A stretch of 48,238 nucleotides of DNA, taken from the NCBI GenBank assembly GCA_934465295.1, contig CAKSKU010000019.1, forward strand, positions 1 through 48,238. The letters are read 5' to 3'. The notes under the pieces were generated by a model that ran no database searches, had not been told where the DNA came from, and was given only the letters and a program-made list of their open reading frames with translations. Both the position numbers and the translations under genes were made by a program. Shown piece by piece: positions 1-7,223 of the stretch. Origin of the DNA: an uncultured Oscillospiraceae bacterium (GTDB taxonomy: Bacteria; Bacillota; Clostridia; Oscillospirales; Ruminococcaceae). The first letter of the stretch is position 1; each line of letters opens with the position of its first letter.

Positions 1-77
1 GGCCCGATAGTTCAGTTGGTTAGAACGCCGCCCTGTCACGGCGGAGGTCGAGAGTTCGAGTCTCTTTCGGGTCGCCA
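1..77 (+). tRNA. tRNA-Asp (GTC)
   Basis: The sequence folds into a full cloverleaf. Acceptor GGCCCGA pairs with TCGGGTC, the anticodon loop reads CTGTCAC with anticodon GTC, the T-loop is TTCGAGT, and CCA is encoded. It is the first of three closely packed tRNAs (Asp, Gly, Cys) that probably form one transcript whose promoter lies left of the window. Confidence 0.95.
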
Positions 78-81
78 ATAT

Positions 82-157
82 GCGGATTTAGCTCATCTGG
101 TAGAGCGCCACCTTGCCAAGGTGGAGGTAGCGAGTTCGAGCCTCGTAATCCGCTCCA
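82..157 (+). tRNA. tRNA-Gly (GCC)
   Basis: Acceptor GCGGATT pairs with AATCCGC, the anticodon loop reads TTGCCAA (GCC, Gly), and discriminator T is followed by an encoded CCA. It lies 4 nt after tRNA-Asp and 2 nt before tRNA-Cys, so it is co-transcribed with them. Confidence 0.95.
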
Positions 158-159
158 AC

Positions 160-233
160 GGCGCTATAGCCAAGTGGTAAGGCGTAGGTCTGCAACACCT
201 TGATCCCCAGTTCAAATCTGGGTGGCGCCTCCA
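160..233 (+). tRNA. tRNA-Cys (GCA)
   Basis: Acceptor GGCGCTA pairs with TGGCGCC with one G-U. The anticodon loop reads CTGCAAC (GCA, Cys), and the CCA is encoded. It is the last tRNA of the cluster and is followed 4 nt later by a hairpin terminator. Confidence 0.95.
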
Positions 234-237
234 TAAG

Positions 238-270
238 ATCCGTTTTCATTCTGAAGACGGATTTTTTTTA
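238..270 (+). terminator. Intrinsic terminator of the tRNA cluster
   Basis: An 11-bp stem (ATCCGTTTTCA with TGAAGACGGAT, one G-U) has a 3-nt loop and is followed by a run of T. It ends the Asp-Gly-Cys tRNA transcript. Confidence 0.9.
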
Positions 271-302
271 TTCACAGAGCGGAAATTTTCTCGTAAAAAT
301 AC

Positions 303-331
303 TTGATATGTCGAATGAAATAGTGTATAAT
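303..331 (+). promoter_or_regulatory. Sigma-A promoter for the SGNH hydrolase operon
   Basis: TTGATA, 17 bp, TATAAT. It lies about 40 bp before the start codon at 370. Confidence 0.75.
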
Positions 332-369
332 AAAATATGTTATCGCAGTAGAAAGGTGTATTCCTAAAA

Positions 370-1449
370 ATGCCACGAAAAAACTATTATTATTCTGAAA
401 AACCGAGAACACCAAAGGTTCTTGTGGTGCTGAATGTTATTATAATCGTACTTATCGTTCTCGTCCTTTCCGCACTTGGCTTGTATAGCTATACTTTTTT
501 TACAGGCAAAGACCCACTTGCAGCTATTGGCATAAAAATGCCTTGGGACGATGAATATGTGGTTTCCGAACCTGTTGTGATAGAACCACAGCCGACGGAG
601 ACTATAACACAGATGACAACAACAACCGAGACCTCACAGGTCACAGCCAATATCGTACTCACAGATACAACGGACTTAAACGAAAGTGCCGCTGAAACAA
701 GCGAGACCGAATCCAAATATAACTCCACAGATTATGACAAGACGTTCTTCTCCAACAGCCTCTTTATCGGAGATTCGATATTTACGGGTTTTTCAGGATT
801 TGGGTATCTTGAACCCGATAATGTTTTCGCACAGGTCGGACTTAATCCCGAGTCTGCATTGACAAAGGAGATCAACGGCGTTACTGCTGCTAAAAAAGCA
901 GAAGAAATGCAGCCCGATCATATCTGCATTATGCTCGGAACAAACGGACTTGCTTTTCTCAGTGCGGATTATATGGCTGAGGAAATGTCAAAGCTCGTAG
1001 ACGAGCTCAGAAATGCTTCGCCCGATTCGGAGATCGTTATCCTGTCGATACCGCCTGTTACGGCAGCACACGAAAGTGAAAACCCCGAGAAAATACCGCT
1101 CATAGCCGATTATAACAGCAAGCTCCAGAAAACAGCTGAAAGCAAGGAGTGCAAATATATCGATATTTTCACAATGCTTCAGGATGCTGACGGCTATCTT
1201 TCGGCTGACTATGCCGAAGCTGACGGACTTCATTTCCTCGGTAAAGCTTACGGCGTTGTCTTGAGCAGGATCCAGTTCGAGCTTACCAATGAGGGAGAGA
1301 CCGCTTCGGAAACAGAAGCTTCCTCCGAAACAGCAAGCGAGACCGCAATATCAGCAGAGATCGCTGTAACAGCCGTTGAGCCTGTCGCCGCAGAAAGCGA
1401 AGCAGCCACAGCCGCATTCAGCGAAAGCAATACAGAGATAACACAGTAA
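370..1449 (+). CDS. Membrane-anchored SGNH/GDSL hydrolase
   Basis: A 359-aa protein of the SGNH hydrolase superfamily, serine esterases or acetylhydrolases that often deacylate wall polymers or xylan. A basic N-terminus is followed by one membrane segment (about residues 18-40) and a Thr/Ser/Glu-rich linker to about 120. The catalytic domain then shows block I GDS with nucleophile S136, a GTN block near 190-192 in place of GxND, and DGLH at 285-288 giving the Asp-His pair. The last 45 residues are Ala/Glu/Ser/Thr-rich low complexity. It should act outside the membrane, tethered by its N-terminal helix. The start follows an AAAGG ribosome site. The next gene starts 13 nt later and is probably co-transcribed. 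The substrate cannot be told from sequence. Confidence 0.8.
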   Translation: MPRKNYYYSEKPRTPKVLVVLNVIIIVLIVLVLSALGLYSYTFFTGKDPLAAIGIKMPWDDEYVVSEPVVIEPQPTETITQMTTTTETSQVTANIVLTDTTDLNESAAETSETESKYNSTDYDKTFFSNSLFIGDSIFTGFSGFGYLEPDNVFAQVGLNPESALTKEINGVTAAKKAEEMQPDHICIMLGTNGLAFLSADYMAEEMSKLVDELRNASPDSEIVILSIPPVTAAHESENPEKIPLIADYNSKLQKTAESKECKYIDIFTMLQDADGYLSADYAEADGLHFLGKAYGVVLSRIQFELTNEGETASETEASSETASETAISAEIAVTAVEPVAAESEAATAAFSESNTEITQ

Positions 1450-1462
1450 AGGAAGGAATATT

Positions 1463-1933
1463 ATGAGATTTAAAAATTTTGCAGCAATGTTAGTTTTGCC
1501 TATAATTATGCTCACCGCTTGTTCAAAGGGTGATACGGCTGAAATGAAGGAGCCTGCACCTGCTGATATCACATCGGCAATAATGGCAGAGATCGAGATA
1601 CCTTCTGCGGTTGAGAAAACCAAGGAAGATGTCGGCGCATATTATGATATTGATGTTGAAGCGGCAGATGCGCTTTCAGTATTTATCTGCGGCTCGGGTG
1701 CTTACCCCGATGAGCTTGCCGTTTTCAAAATGAACTCTGCTGAACAGGCAGAGAATGCCCGTGCAGCTGCGCAGAAGCGTCTTGATAGTCAGATAGAGCT
1801 TTACACCGACTATACACCCGACGAAATGTATAAGCTTGACGGCGCAAAGGTCGTTGTAAAGGGCAACTATGTTATGCTCTTTGCCTGCTCGGACGATGAC
1901 AGAGCTTATGAGATCGCCGACAGCCTTTTCTGA
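1463..1933 (+). CDS. DUF4358-like lipoprotein
   Basis: A 156-aa predicted lipoprotein. The signal peptide ends in lipobox LTAC with Cys20 as the lipidated residue, so the mature protein is on the outer face of the membrane. The body (tyrosine-containing acidic N-part, then a stretch around VFKMNSAEQAENA, then VVVKGNYVMLFACSD) resembles the DUF4358 family, whose function is unknown. It lies 13 nt after the SGNH hydrolase with its own AAGGAA site, so it may be an accessory of that enzyme. The family assignment is from recall of the pattern and is moderately sure; the lipoprotein call is firm. Confidence 0.7.
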   Translation: MRFKNFAAMLVLPIIMLTACSKGDTAEMKEPAPADITSAIMAEIEIPSAVEKTKEDVGAYYDIDVEAADALSVFICGSGAYPDELAVFKMNSAEQAENARAAAQKRLDSQIELYTDYTPDEMYKLDGAKVVVKGNYVMLFACSDDDRAYEIADSLF

Positions 1934-1980
1934 TAAAGAACCAAAACAAAACTTTTGTTTCAAAAAATATAAAAAAATAC

Positions 1981-2009
1981 TTGCATTTTTGCACCAAATA
2001 TAGTATAAT
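1981..2009 (+). promoter_or_regulatory. Sigma-A promoter for ireB
   Basis: TTGCAT, 17 bp, TATAAT, 42 bp before the ireB start codon. Confidence 0.7.
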
Positions 2010-2051
2010 ATAACTATTAGAGAATCCATTATAGAAGGAAGGTCATATAAA

Positions 2052-2300
2052 ATGAATAACGACCAGACAATGACGTTCACGGTTATTGAGGAAAATGAGG
2101 GAGAACTCAAAAAAAATCTCACATTAATATATGACGCTCTCAGCGAAAAGGGATATAATCCCATTAATCAGATCGTTGGATATATCTTATCGGAAGACCC
2201 GACTTACATAACAACGTATAATAACGCAAGAAATCTTATCAGACATATCGACCGTGATGAGCTTTTACAGGAGCTTGTTAAGTCCTATCTCTCAAAATAA
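2052..2300 (+). CDS. ireB: IreB family regulatory phosphoprotein (UPF0297)
   Basis: An 82-aa protein matching the IreB/DUF965 (YrzL) family in length and sequence. It has the N-terminal Thr-rich segment (DQTMTF), the central EKGYNPINQIVGYILSEDP block, and the helix ending in RDELLQELVKSY. In Enterococcus, IreB is a substrate of the Ser/Thr kinase IreK and negatively controls cephalosporin resistance; here the role is inferred from family. The kinase target would be the N-terminal threonines. In many Firmicutes it sits beside alaS and ruvX, but here it is a single-gene unit with its own promoter and terminator. The ribosome site is GAAGGAAGG. Confidence 0.92.
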   Translation: MNNDQTMTFTVIEENEGELKKNLTLIYDALSEKGYNPINQIVGYILSEDPTYITTYNNARNLIRHIDRDELLQELVKSYLSK

Positions 2301-2312
2301 GCTTATTTTGCA

Positions 2313-2349
2313 AAATGCGCTGTGATGTAAAGTCACAGCGCATTTTTTG
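2313..2349 (+). terminator. Intrinsic terminator after ireB
   Basis: AAATGCGCTGTGA and TCACAGCGCATTT form a 13-bp stem around a 7-nt loop, followed by T residues. Confidence 0.9.
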
Positions 2350-2395
2350 TTAATTTGCGGAAGAATTTTGTGATAAAATTGTAACCGCTTTGTAG

Positions 2396-2424
2396 TGTTA
2401 TTTTCCGTAAAATTGTGATATAAT
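2396..2424 (+). promoter_or_regulatory. Probable pdaA promoter (extended -10)
   Basis: TATAAT at 2419-2424 is preceded by TGA, an extended -10. The -35 region at 2396-2401 (TGTTAT) is poor. Transcription would begin near 2431 and include the structured leader. Confidence 0.55.
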
Positions 2425-2438
2425 ATACTTGTGATAAG

Positions 2439-2500
2439 CTATAACAAGATATGCATAATAAATGCTGTACGGTTTTATCCGTAAATCTTGTTATGGAGGG
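2439..2500 (+). promoter_or_regulatory. Structured pdaA leader overlapping the Shine-Dalgarno
   Basis: A perfect 10-bp stem (2441-2450 ATAACAAGAT with 2485-2494 ATCTTGTTAT) encloses two small hairpins. These are GCAT-loop-ATGC at 2453-2465 and TACGG-loop-CCGTA at 2468-2483, together a three-way junction. The outer stem can extend by U2440-G2495 and C2439-G2496, pairing the first two G of the GGAGGG ribosome site. This suggests a translational switch or thermosensor-like element. The fold is seen in the sequence; the function is inference. Confidence 0.5.
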
Positions 2501-2505
2501 ATCAG

Positions 2506-3306
2506 ATGAGACTTTCAAAGCTTATCACGGCTCTTACAGCAGCGGTAATGTCTGTAAATGTCTTTGCTTTTCAGGCTTCGGCAAATCAGCTCTCGGCACA
2601 GGATATCTCCGAGCTGAACGGGCTTTCCACCGAATCCCATGGTTACGGACAGGGCGTTGAATGTGATGAAAACAACTGTCCGACGGGCGCAAAGTTGTTC
2701 AACGATGAGTTTGAACAGTATGACAGCTATGCTGTGTTCAGCGGAGCAAAAGGTATCTGCCTGACGTTCGACCAAGGCTATGAGAACGGCTATACCGAGA
2801 AAATTCTCGATACCTTGAAAGAGAAAAACGTCAAAGCGGTATTTTTCCTCACCGGCGACTACGCAAAGCGCAATAAAGAGCTTGTAAAGCGTATGCTTGC
2901 AGAGGGACACGTCATCGGCAACCACGGTATGAAGCATGAATCACTGCCAACGCTTTCGCCCGAAAGTGCCGAGGAGGAGATAATGTCGCTCCACGACTTC
3001 GTGAAAAACGAATACGGGGTCGAAATGAAGTATCTTCGCCCACCGTGCGGAGAATATTCGGAGCGTGCTCTCGCCGTTTGCAGTAAGCTTGGCTATAAGA
3101 CAATGCTTTGGAGCTATGCATATTGCGACTGGAACGTAGATAACCAGCCCGACCCGACCGCCTCGCTTGAAAAGGCAAGGAACGCCGCACATGACGGTGC
3201 GATCTACCTCTTGCACAGCGTTTCATCGACCAATGCGGAAATCCTGCCGCAGCTTATCGATGATATAAGGTCGGACGGATTTGAATTCTGCCTGCCGCAG
3301 CTTTAA
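2506..3306 (+). CDS. pdaA: PdaA-like polysaccharide deacetylase (muramic delta-lactam)
   Basis: A 266-aa secreted NodB-domain deacetylase. A signal peptide (about 1-27) precedes the domain. Motif 1 reads TFDQGYENGYT (residues 87 on), motif 2 is NHGMKH with metal ligands H140 and H144, motif 3 is RPP at 178-180, and motif 5 is LLHSVS with H237. The second Asp of the usual TFDDG is replaced, as in Bacillus PdaA (TFDNGYENGYT), and the DWN-NQ stretch also matches that subfamily. PdaA removes the N-acetyl group of muramic acid after stem-peptide removal, the step that leads to spore-cortex muramic lactam. The chosen ATG has GGAGGG five bases upstream; an upstream in-frame TTG would overlap that site. 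Confidence 0.85.
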   Translation: MRLSKLITALTAAVMSVNVFAFQASANQLSAQDISELNGLSTESHGYGQGVECDENNCPTGAKLFNDEFEQYDSYAVFSGAKGICLTFDQGYENGYTEKILDTLKEKNVKAVFFLTGDYAKRNKELVKRMLAEGHVIGNHGMKHESLPTLSPESAEEEIMSLHDFVKNEYGVEMKYLRPPCGEYSERALAVCSKLGYKTMLWSYAYCDWNVDNQPDPTASLEKARNAAHDGAIYLLHSVSSTNAEILPQLIDDIRSDGFEFCLPQL

Positions 3307-3340
3307 TTTTTGATTTCACAACCGATTTTTCGGTTATGAT

Positions 3341-3542
3341 TTACCGCACATCGATGCAGACGATGTGTATTTGTTTTGGAAACGGCTCAAAGGTCATTCT
3401 GTAAGTCTTTGATCGAACCAAAGGCATAAAAGACCGACCGAATGATCGGTGAATGTTTCCATTTGGCGCATTCTTTTTCGTGCCTCCTATTTTATTTCAT
3501 TTAATTTGAGCAGTCTTTCGCTAAAAAGACTGCTGTTTTTTT
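3341..3542 (+). ncRNA. Candidate orphan structured small RNA
   Basis: This 280-bp gap lies between convergent genes and has no ORF of note. It holds hairpin GCACATCG/CGATGTGT (3346-3368). A long imperfect hairpin at 3378-3460 is closed by GGAAAC/GTTTCC, with inner helices GGTCATTC/GAATGATC and GTCTTT/AAAGAC. A small stem GGCGC/GTGCC (3465-3484) follows, then a U-rich single-stranded tail containing CCUCC (complementary to a ribosome site), and a strong terminator. A weak promoter (TTGATT at 3310, TATGAT at 3335) lies just upstream. The shape recalls 6S-type RNAs, but I cannot assign a family. Confidence 0.5.
3509..3542 (+). terminator. Intrinsic terminator of the orphan RNA
   Basis: AGCAGTCTTT pairs with AAAGACTGCT, and a G and eight T follow. 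It could also serve read-through from pdaA. Confidence 0.85.
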
Positions 3543-3546
3543 GCAA

Positions 3547-3582
3547 TAAAAAGCTGTTCAGCTTCTACAAAGCCGAACAGCT
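3547..3582 (-). terminator. Intrinsic terminator of the 5584-3588 operon
   Basis: On the minus strand AGCTGTTCGGCT pairs with AGCTGAACAGCT (one G-U) around a short loop, followed by T5. It sits 5 bp after the leftward stop codon at 3588. Confidence 0.85.
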
Positions 3583-3587
3583 GATTT

Positions 3588-4307
3588 TTATTCGTTTATT
3601 TCTTCAACAACAATGCTGCTTTCGTCAACATCGTAATCATCGTCGCTGTAAATATTTTCGCTGTCATCAGCATCTGCTTTGAGATGCTTGACCGCAAGCG
3701 AATCGGTGTCAATGGCTTCTTCGTCGGGGATATCATTCATATTTCCGTGGTAAAGCTCATCGTTTTCATAGGATTTATCACGAAGTCCGTCTGTTGCAAG
3801 CGTGGAAACATCAAGTCCGTTCATACTGCTTCCGACCTCGGGGAGAGGTTCTTCACGGAGAACAACGGGTTCAGCCGCAGACTTCGGAGCTGATTTGCGT
3901 CCCATATTGCTGAAAAAGTCGTCCGCTGTTACAGCACCGCTCGGGTCAAAGACCTTTTCTTCCTTAGGCGCTTTGGGAGCGGTGTATGCATCGTTCATAT
4001 TGCCGTGGTAGTTTCCATCATCGCCGAGAGTTTTGTCGGTGAGGTTTTCCGCAGCGATCCCGTCAGTCTCAACATCGTTCATACTGCTCTGAACCTCGGG
4101 CAGAGGTTCTTCACGAAGTCCGACCACATCGGGAACGTCGATATCTGTTTTTACGGGCTGTTCGACAGGCTTTGGCTTTTCTTTTTTGTCAAGATCGGCA
4201 AAGAAATCATCTGCGTTCGCAGGCTTTGCTGTCGTGGTGGGAGCAGGGGATACGGGTGCGGCTGGTTTGGGTTCATCTTTGGTTTTGTTTTTGTTGAATA
4301 AAAACAT
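3588..4307 (-). CDS. Acidic repeat protein of unknown function
   Basis: A 239-aa hydrophilic, strongly acidic protein that I do not recognise. It has no signal peptide or membrane segment. It contains two copies of one module: ADDFF (32-36 and 128-132), LREEPLPEV-x-SSMN (64-77 and 150-163) and YHGNMND (100-106 and 186-192). Pro/Lys-rich linkers separate them. The C-terminus (ENIYSDDDYD) resembles the cytoplasmic tail of the upstream gene product (NNIYSSDDEY), so the two may share a partner or derive from each other. It starts 20 nt after that gene and is surely co-transcribed with it. The short conserved motifs in disordered sequence suggest a docking or scaffold protein; this is inference. 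Confidence 0.75.
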   Translation of the reverse strand: MFLFNKNKTKDEPKPAAPVSPAPTTTAKPANADDFFADLDKKEKPKPVEQPVKTDIDVPDVVGLREEPLPEVQSSMNDVETDGIAAENLTDKTLGDDGNYHGNMNDAYTAPKAPKEEKVFDPSGAVTADDFFSNMGRKSAPKSAAEPVVLREEPLPEVGSSMNGLDVSTLATDGLRDKSYENDELYHGNMNDIPDEEAIDTDSLAVKHLKADADDSENIYSDDDYDVDESSIVVEEINE

Positions 4308-4327
4308 ATTCTAACACCTTTCTTTTG

Positions 4328-5584
4328 TTATTTATCCATATCTGAAAGCCGGATCGAAGCCGGATCCGCATCAAATGTATATTCATCATCGCTGCTGTAA
4401 ATATTGTTGTCGGCAGGCTCATCATCGGAGCTGCCATCTTGATAGTCATCGAGTGAGCTTAAGTCGAGTGCGCTTACATCAATACCGCCCATTCCGCCGT
4501 CATCGTAGTTGAATGTCGGCTTTGCGGAGCTGTCGTCGGGGAGATTGTCAACATCCTCTGCGGAAACAGCAGCCGAAAGCATACCGCTTTCATCGGGAAC
4601 TGAAGCTGCATCTGCTGTTTCGGTCTCGGTGATTTTCTGTTCAGCAGGAGCAGTGACCGTTTCCTCAGCATTTGGAACACTGACAGCAGCAGGCTTGACC
4701 TCCTCAGATGATACTGTCGGAGCAGACGGTCTGACTTCTTCCTTCGGTACAACAGGAACAGCAGCTTTTTCAGCATTGAAAGCAGGTGCAGATACAGATA
4801 CGGGAACAGCTTCCTCCGTTTTGTATGATGCACTCTGGCTGTCGGGGTAATTTGTATTTGTATCAAATACAGGCTGTTCAATATTCTGCTGCTTATTTCT
4901 TTTATAAACGGTAACAAGAATGGCAGCACAGACAGCAACTATTATAATTCCGATGGGGATAAACATTTTTGCGGAGCTGAAGTGATTTTCCAGATTATAT
5001 TCTTCAAGCTGATACGGAAGAATATATTTGTCTATTGTTGCGGTGGAATTATCCTCAAAAAGTTCGACCTCAGTCAACCAATCTACAAGATAGCTTTTTA
5101 CTTCGCTTTCAAGAGGCTTGACCTTTCCTGTGAAAAACACATCGGTAAATTCAACGTCAGCATCGCTTGAAAGATAGGTATAGGTATCATCAACAAGCTG
5201 TTCACAAAGTGCTGTAAGATCCTTGTCCTTTACAAGCACAGTTATGTAGTACATTTTATCATCATCTGAGTTTATGATTGGCATAAGGTAGTAGCTTCCC
5301 GATACTCTTGAAGACGTTTTTATACCGTTAACTGTATTGGTTGTGGTCTCTTCGCAGAAGCATTCGTAGAGGTAGTTTATATATCCGCATACATTTTCAT
5401 TGAGCTTGTATTCAGATGGATACATAAAGTCGATAATGTTTTCTTCACGTTCGATATTCTTTTTGATATCACTGCGAAAGCTCATTGCACCGAAAAGCGA
5501 TGAAAGTCCAACCCCGATCAAAATGACACCGACAATTGCAAGCATCAAAAGTCTCATTGTAAATCTGCTATTGAAGATCCCCAT
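4328..5584 (-). CDS. Two-TM membrane protein with long acidic tail
   Basis: A 418-aa protein without a family I can name. TM1 spans about residues 11-33 and TM2 about 207-227, so the roughly 170 residues between them are probably outside the cell. The tail from 230 on is a cytoplasmic, Pro/Ala/Glu/Val-rich disordered region ending in an Asp-rich stretch (DDYQDGSSDDEP and on). The extracellular part has several Tyr/Cys (C66, C75, C77, C127). The start has AAGGAG eight bases upstream. It is the first gene of a two-gene leftward operon with the acidic repeat protein. A membrane anchor that displays a disordered tail to a cytoplasmic partner is a fair guess, no more. Confidence 0.75.
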   Translation of the reverse strand: MGIFNSRFTMRLLMLAIVGVILIGVGLSSLFGAMSFRSDIKKNIEREENIIDFMYPSEYKLNENVCGYINYLYECFCEETTTNTVNGIKTSSRVSGSYYLMPIINSDDDKMYYITVLVKDKDLTALCEQLVDDTYTYLSSDADVEFTDVFFTGKVKPLESEVKSYLVDWLTEVELFEDNSTATIDKYILPYQLEEYNLENHFSSAKMFIPIGIIIVAVCAAILVTVYKRNKQQNIEQPVFDTNTNYPDSQSASYKTEEAVPVSVSAPAFNAEKAAVPVVPKEEVRPSAPTVSSEEVKPAAVSVPNAEETVTAPAEQKITETETADAASVPDESGMLSAAVSAEDVDNLPDDSSAKPTFNYDDGGMGGIDVSALDLSSLDDYQDGSSDDEPADNNIYSSDDEYTFDADPASIRLSDMDK

Positions 5585-5630
5585 AATTACTCCTTATCAT
5601 ACCTGAAAACAGGCTTTTTTATATAAATAA

Positions 5631-5659
5631 ATTTTACCATATATATTGAATTAAGTCAA
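5631..5659 (-). promoter_or_regulatory. Promoter of the leftward 5584-3588 operon
   Basis: On the minus strand: TTGACT, 17 bp, TAAAAT with extended TGG. It is back to back with the purA promoter, only 8 bp away. Confidence 0.8.
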
Positions 5660-5667
5660 GAAAAAAG

Positions 5668-5696
5668 TTGACATTATTAAAAAAATCTGCTATAAT
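5668..5696 (+). promoter_or_regulatory. Consensus purA promoter
   Basis: TTGACA, exactly 17 bp, TATAAT, with an extended -10 TGC. The leader (about 5703-5788) has arms CGGCAGCA (5736-5743) and TGCTGTCG (5765-5772) that could pair. No purine riboswitch core is seen. Confidence 0.9.
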
Positions 5697-5788
5697 ACAA
5701 TTTGGTAATTTAGTTTATTATTGCGGCTTCTTTTTCGGCAGCAGGGAAGTCGGTGAAAATTTTTTGCTGTCGGGAAACGGAGTTCTCT

Positions 5789-7063
5789 ATGGCTGCTAAT
5801 ATTGTAATCGGTACTCAGTGGGGCGATGAGGGCAAGGGTAAGGTCATTGATATCCTTGCTTCAAGAGCAGATGTTGTTATCCGTTCACAGGGCGGTAACA
5901 ATGCAGGACATACTGTTGCAAGCAACGGTGAGACCTATAAGCTTCATCTTATCCCTTCGGGTATTCTTTATAAAGATACCCTCTGCCTTATCGGCGCAGG
6001 CGTTGTTCTCAATCCTCAGGATCTTCTCGGTGAGATCGATAACCTCGAAGCAAGAGGAATTTCCTGCGATAACCTCAAGATCGACCCAAGAGCGCATATC
6101 GTTATGCCTTGGCACATAATCCTTGACGGACTTTCCGAAGAATTCAGAGGAAACCTTGATATCGGCACGACCAAGCGCGGTATCGGTCCGACTTATATGG
6201 ACAAGTATGAGCGTTCGGGCATTCGTTTCTATGACCTTATCCATCCCGAAGTTTTCGCTGAAAAGGCTCGTGCAACGGGCAAGCTCAGAAATAAGATCAT
6301 CACCTCAGTTTTCGGCGGCGAAGCTGTTGATATCGAAGCTGTTATCAAGGAATATACCGAATACGGCAAGCGCCTTGCCAAGTACGAAGCTGACGTTTCC
6401 GTGCTTGCTTATGAAGCTGTAAAGGCAAACAAGACTATCCTCTTTGAGGGCGCACAGGCTACACTTCTCGATATCGACTTCGGTACATATCCTTACGTTA
6501 CAAGCTCGCACCCGCTTTCCGCAGGCGTTTGCGTCGGCACAGGCGTTGGTCCTACGGTCATCAACAATGTTTACGGCGTTGCAAAGGCTTATACAACAAG
6601 AGTCGGTAAGGGTCCGTTCCCGACAGAGCTCAACGATGCAACTGGCGACTATATCCGTGAAAAGGGTCATGAATTCGGCACTATCACAGGCAGACCAAGA
6701 CGTACAGGTTGGTTCGACTCGGTTATCATTCGTCACGCAGTCCGTGTAAACGGTCTTAACTGCCTCGTTGTAAACAAGCTCGATACCCTCGCAGGAATCG
6801 ACACACTCAAGATCTGTGTTGCATATAAGAAGCCTGACGGCACTATTATAAAGGATTTCCCCGCAACTCTCGAAGAGCTTGACGGCTGCCAGCCTGTTTA
6901 CGAGGATTATCCCGGCTTTAACGATGATATTTCAAATTGCAGAACATTCGATGAGCTTCCCGAGATCTGCAAGGGCTATATCAAGCGCCTTGAAGAGCTT
7001 TGCGAATGTAAGATCGCGATGATCGGCGTTGGCCCCGACCGTGAACAGCAGATCGAAATATAA
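5789..7063 (+). CDS. purA: Adenylosuccinate synthetase
   Basis: A 424-aa PurA, full family length. It condenses IMP and aspartate using GTP to adenylosuccinate, the first step from IMP to AMP, in the cytoplasm. The N-terminus has the GTP loop IGTQWGDEGKGK, then SQGGNNAGHT with the catalytic His, GIGPTYMDKYER and the GAQATLLDIDFGTYPYVTSS block. The C-terminal part has the GRPRRTGWFD and NKLDTL signatures. The ATG at 5789 is preceded by GGAG at a 6-base gap; an upstream in-frame ATG adds a 12-residue tail that no PurA has. Strong codon bias indicates high expression. It is monocistronic with its own consensus promoter and terminator. Confidence 0.98.
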   Translation: MAANIVIGTQWGDEGKGKVIDILASRADVVIRSQGGNNAGHTVASNGETYKLHLIPSGILYKDTLCLIGAGVVLNPQDLLGEIDNLEARGISCDNLKIDPRAHIVMPWHIILDGLSEEFRGNLDIGTTKRGIGPTYMDKYERSGIRFYDLIHPEVFAEKARATGKLRNKIITSVFGGEAVDIEAVIKEYTEYGKRLAKYEADVSVLAYEAVKANKTILFEGAQATLLDIDFGTYPYVTSSHPLSAGVCVGTGVGPTVINNVYGVAKAYTTRVGKGPFPTELNDATGDYIREKGHEFGTITGRPRRTGWFDSVIIRHAVRVNGLNCLVVNKLDTLAGIDTLKICVAYKKPDGTIIKDFPATLEELDGCQPVYEDYPGFNDDISNCRTFDELPEICKGYIKRLEELCECKIAMIGVGPDREQQIEI

Positions 7064-7086
7064 AATTTATAATTGACTATTAGCAA

Positions 7087-7125
7087 AAAATCAGCTTGCG
7101 ATATACTCGTTAAGCTGATTTTTTT
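7087..7125 (+). terminator. Intrinsic terminator after purA
   Basis: AAATCAGCTT and AAGCTGATTT form the stem, followed by T5. Confidence 0.85.
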
Positions 7126-7126
7126 A

Positions 7127-7155
7127 TTGACAAAAAATTGATTATATGATATAAT
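7127..7155 (+). promoter_or_regulatory. Consensus promoter of the DUF1963 gene
   Basis: TTGACA, 17 bp, TATAAT with extended TGA. Its -35 begins within 2 bp of the purA terminator T-run. Confidence 0.9.
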
Positions 7156-7223
7156 ATCCAAAAGTTTGATAAATTCTGTAAATATAAGGCTTTTTGCGTA
7201 ATTGAGAAAGGGTGGCTTTTGTG

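Noticed and set aside
2488..2508. TTG start of pdaA at 2488
   Set aside because: It would begin before the GGAGGG ribosome site; the ATG at 2506 directly follows it and gives a proper signal peptide.
3341..3542. Assignment of the orphan RNA to 6S RNA or SRP RNA
   Set aside because: There is no SRP tetraloop/Alu pattern, and the 6S central bubble could not be confirmed by eye. Left unassigned.
5703..5788. Purine riboswitch before purA
   Set aside because: The leader is too short and the conserved junction is missing.
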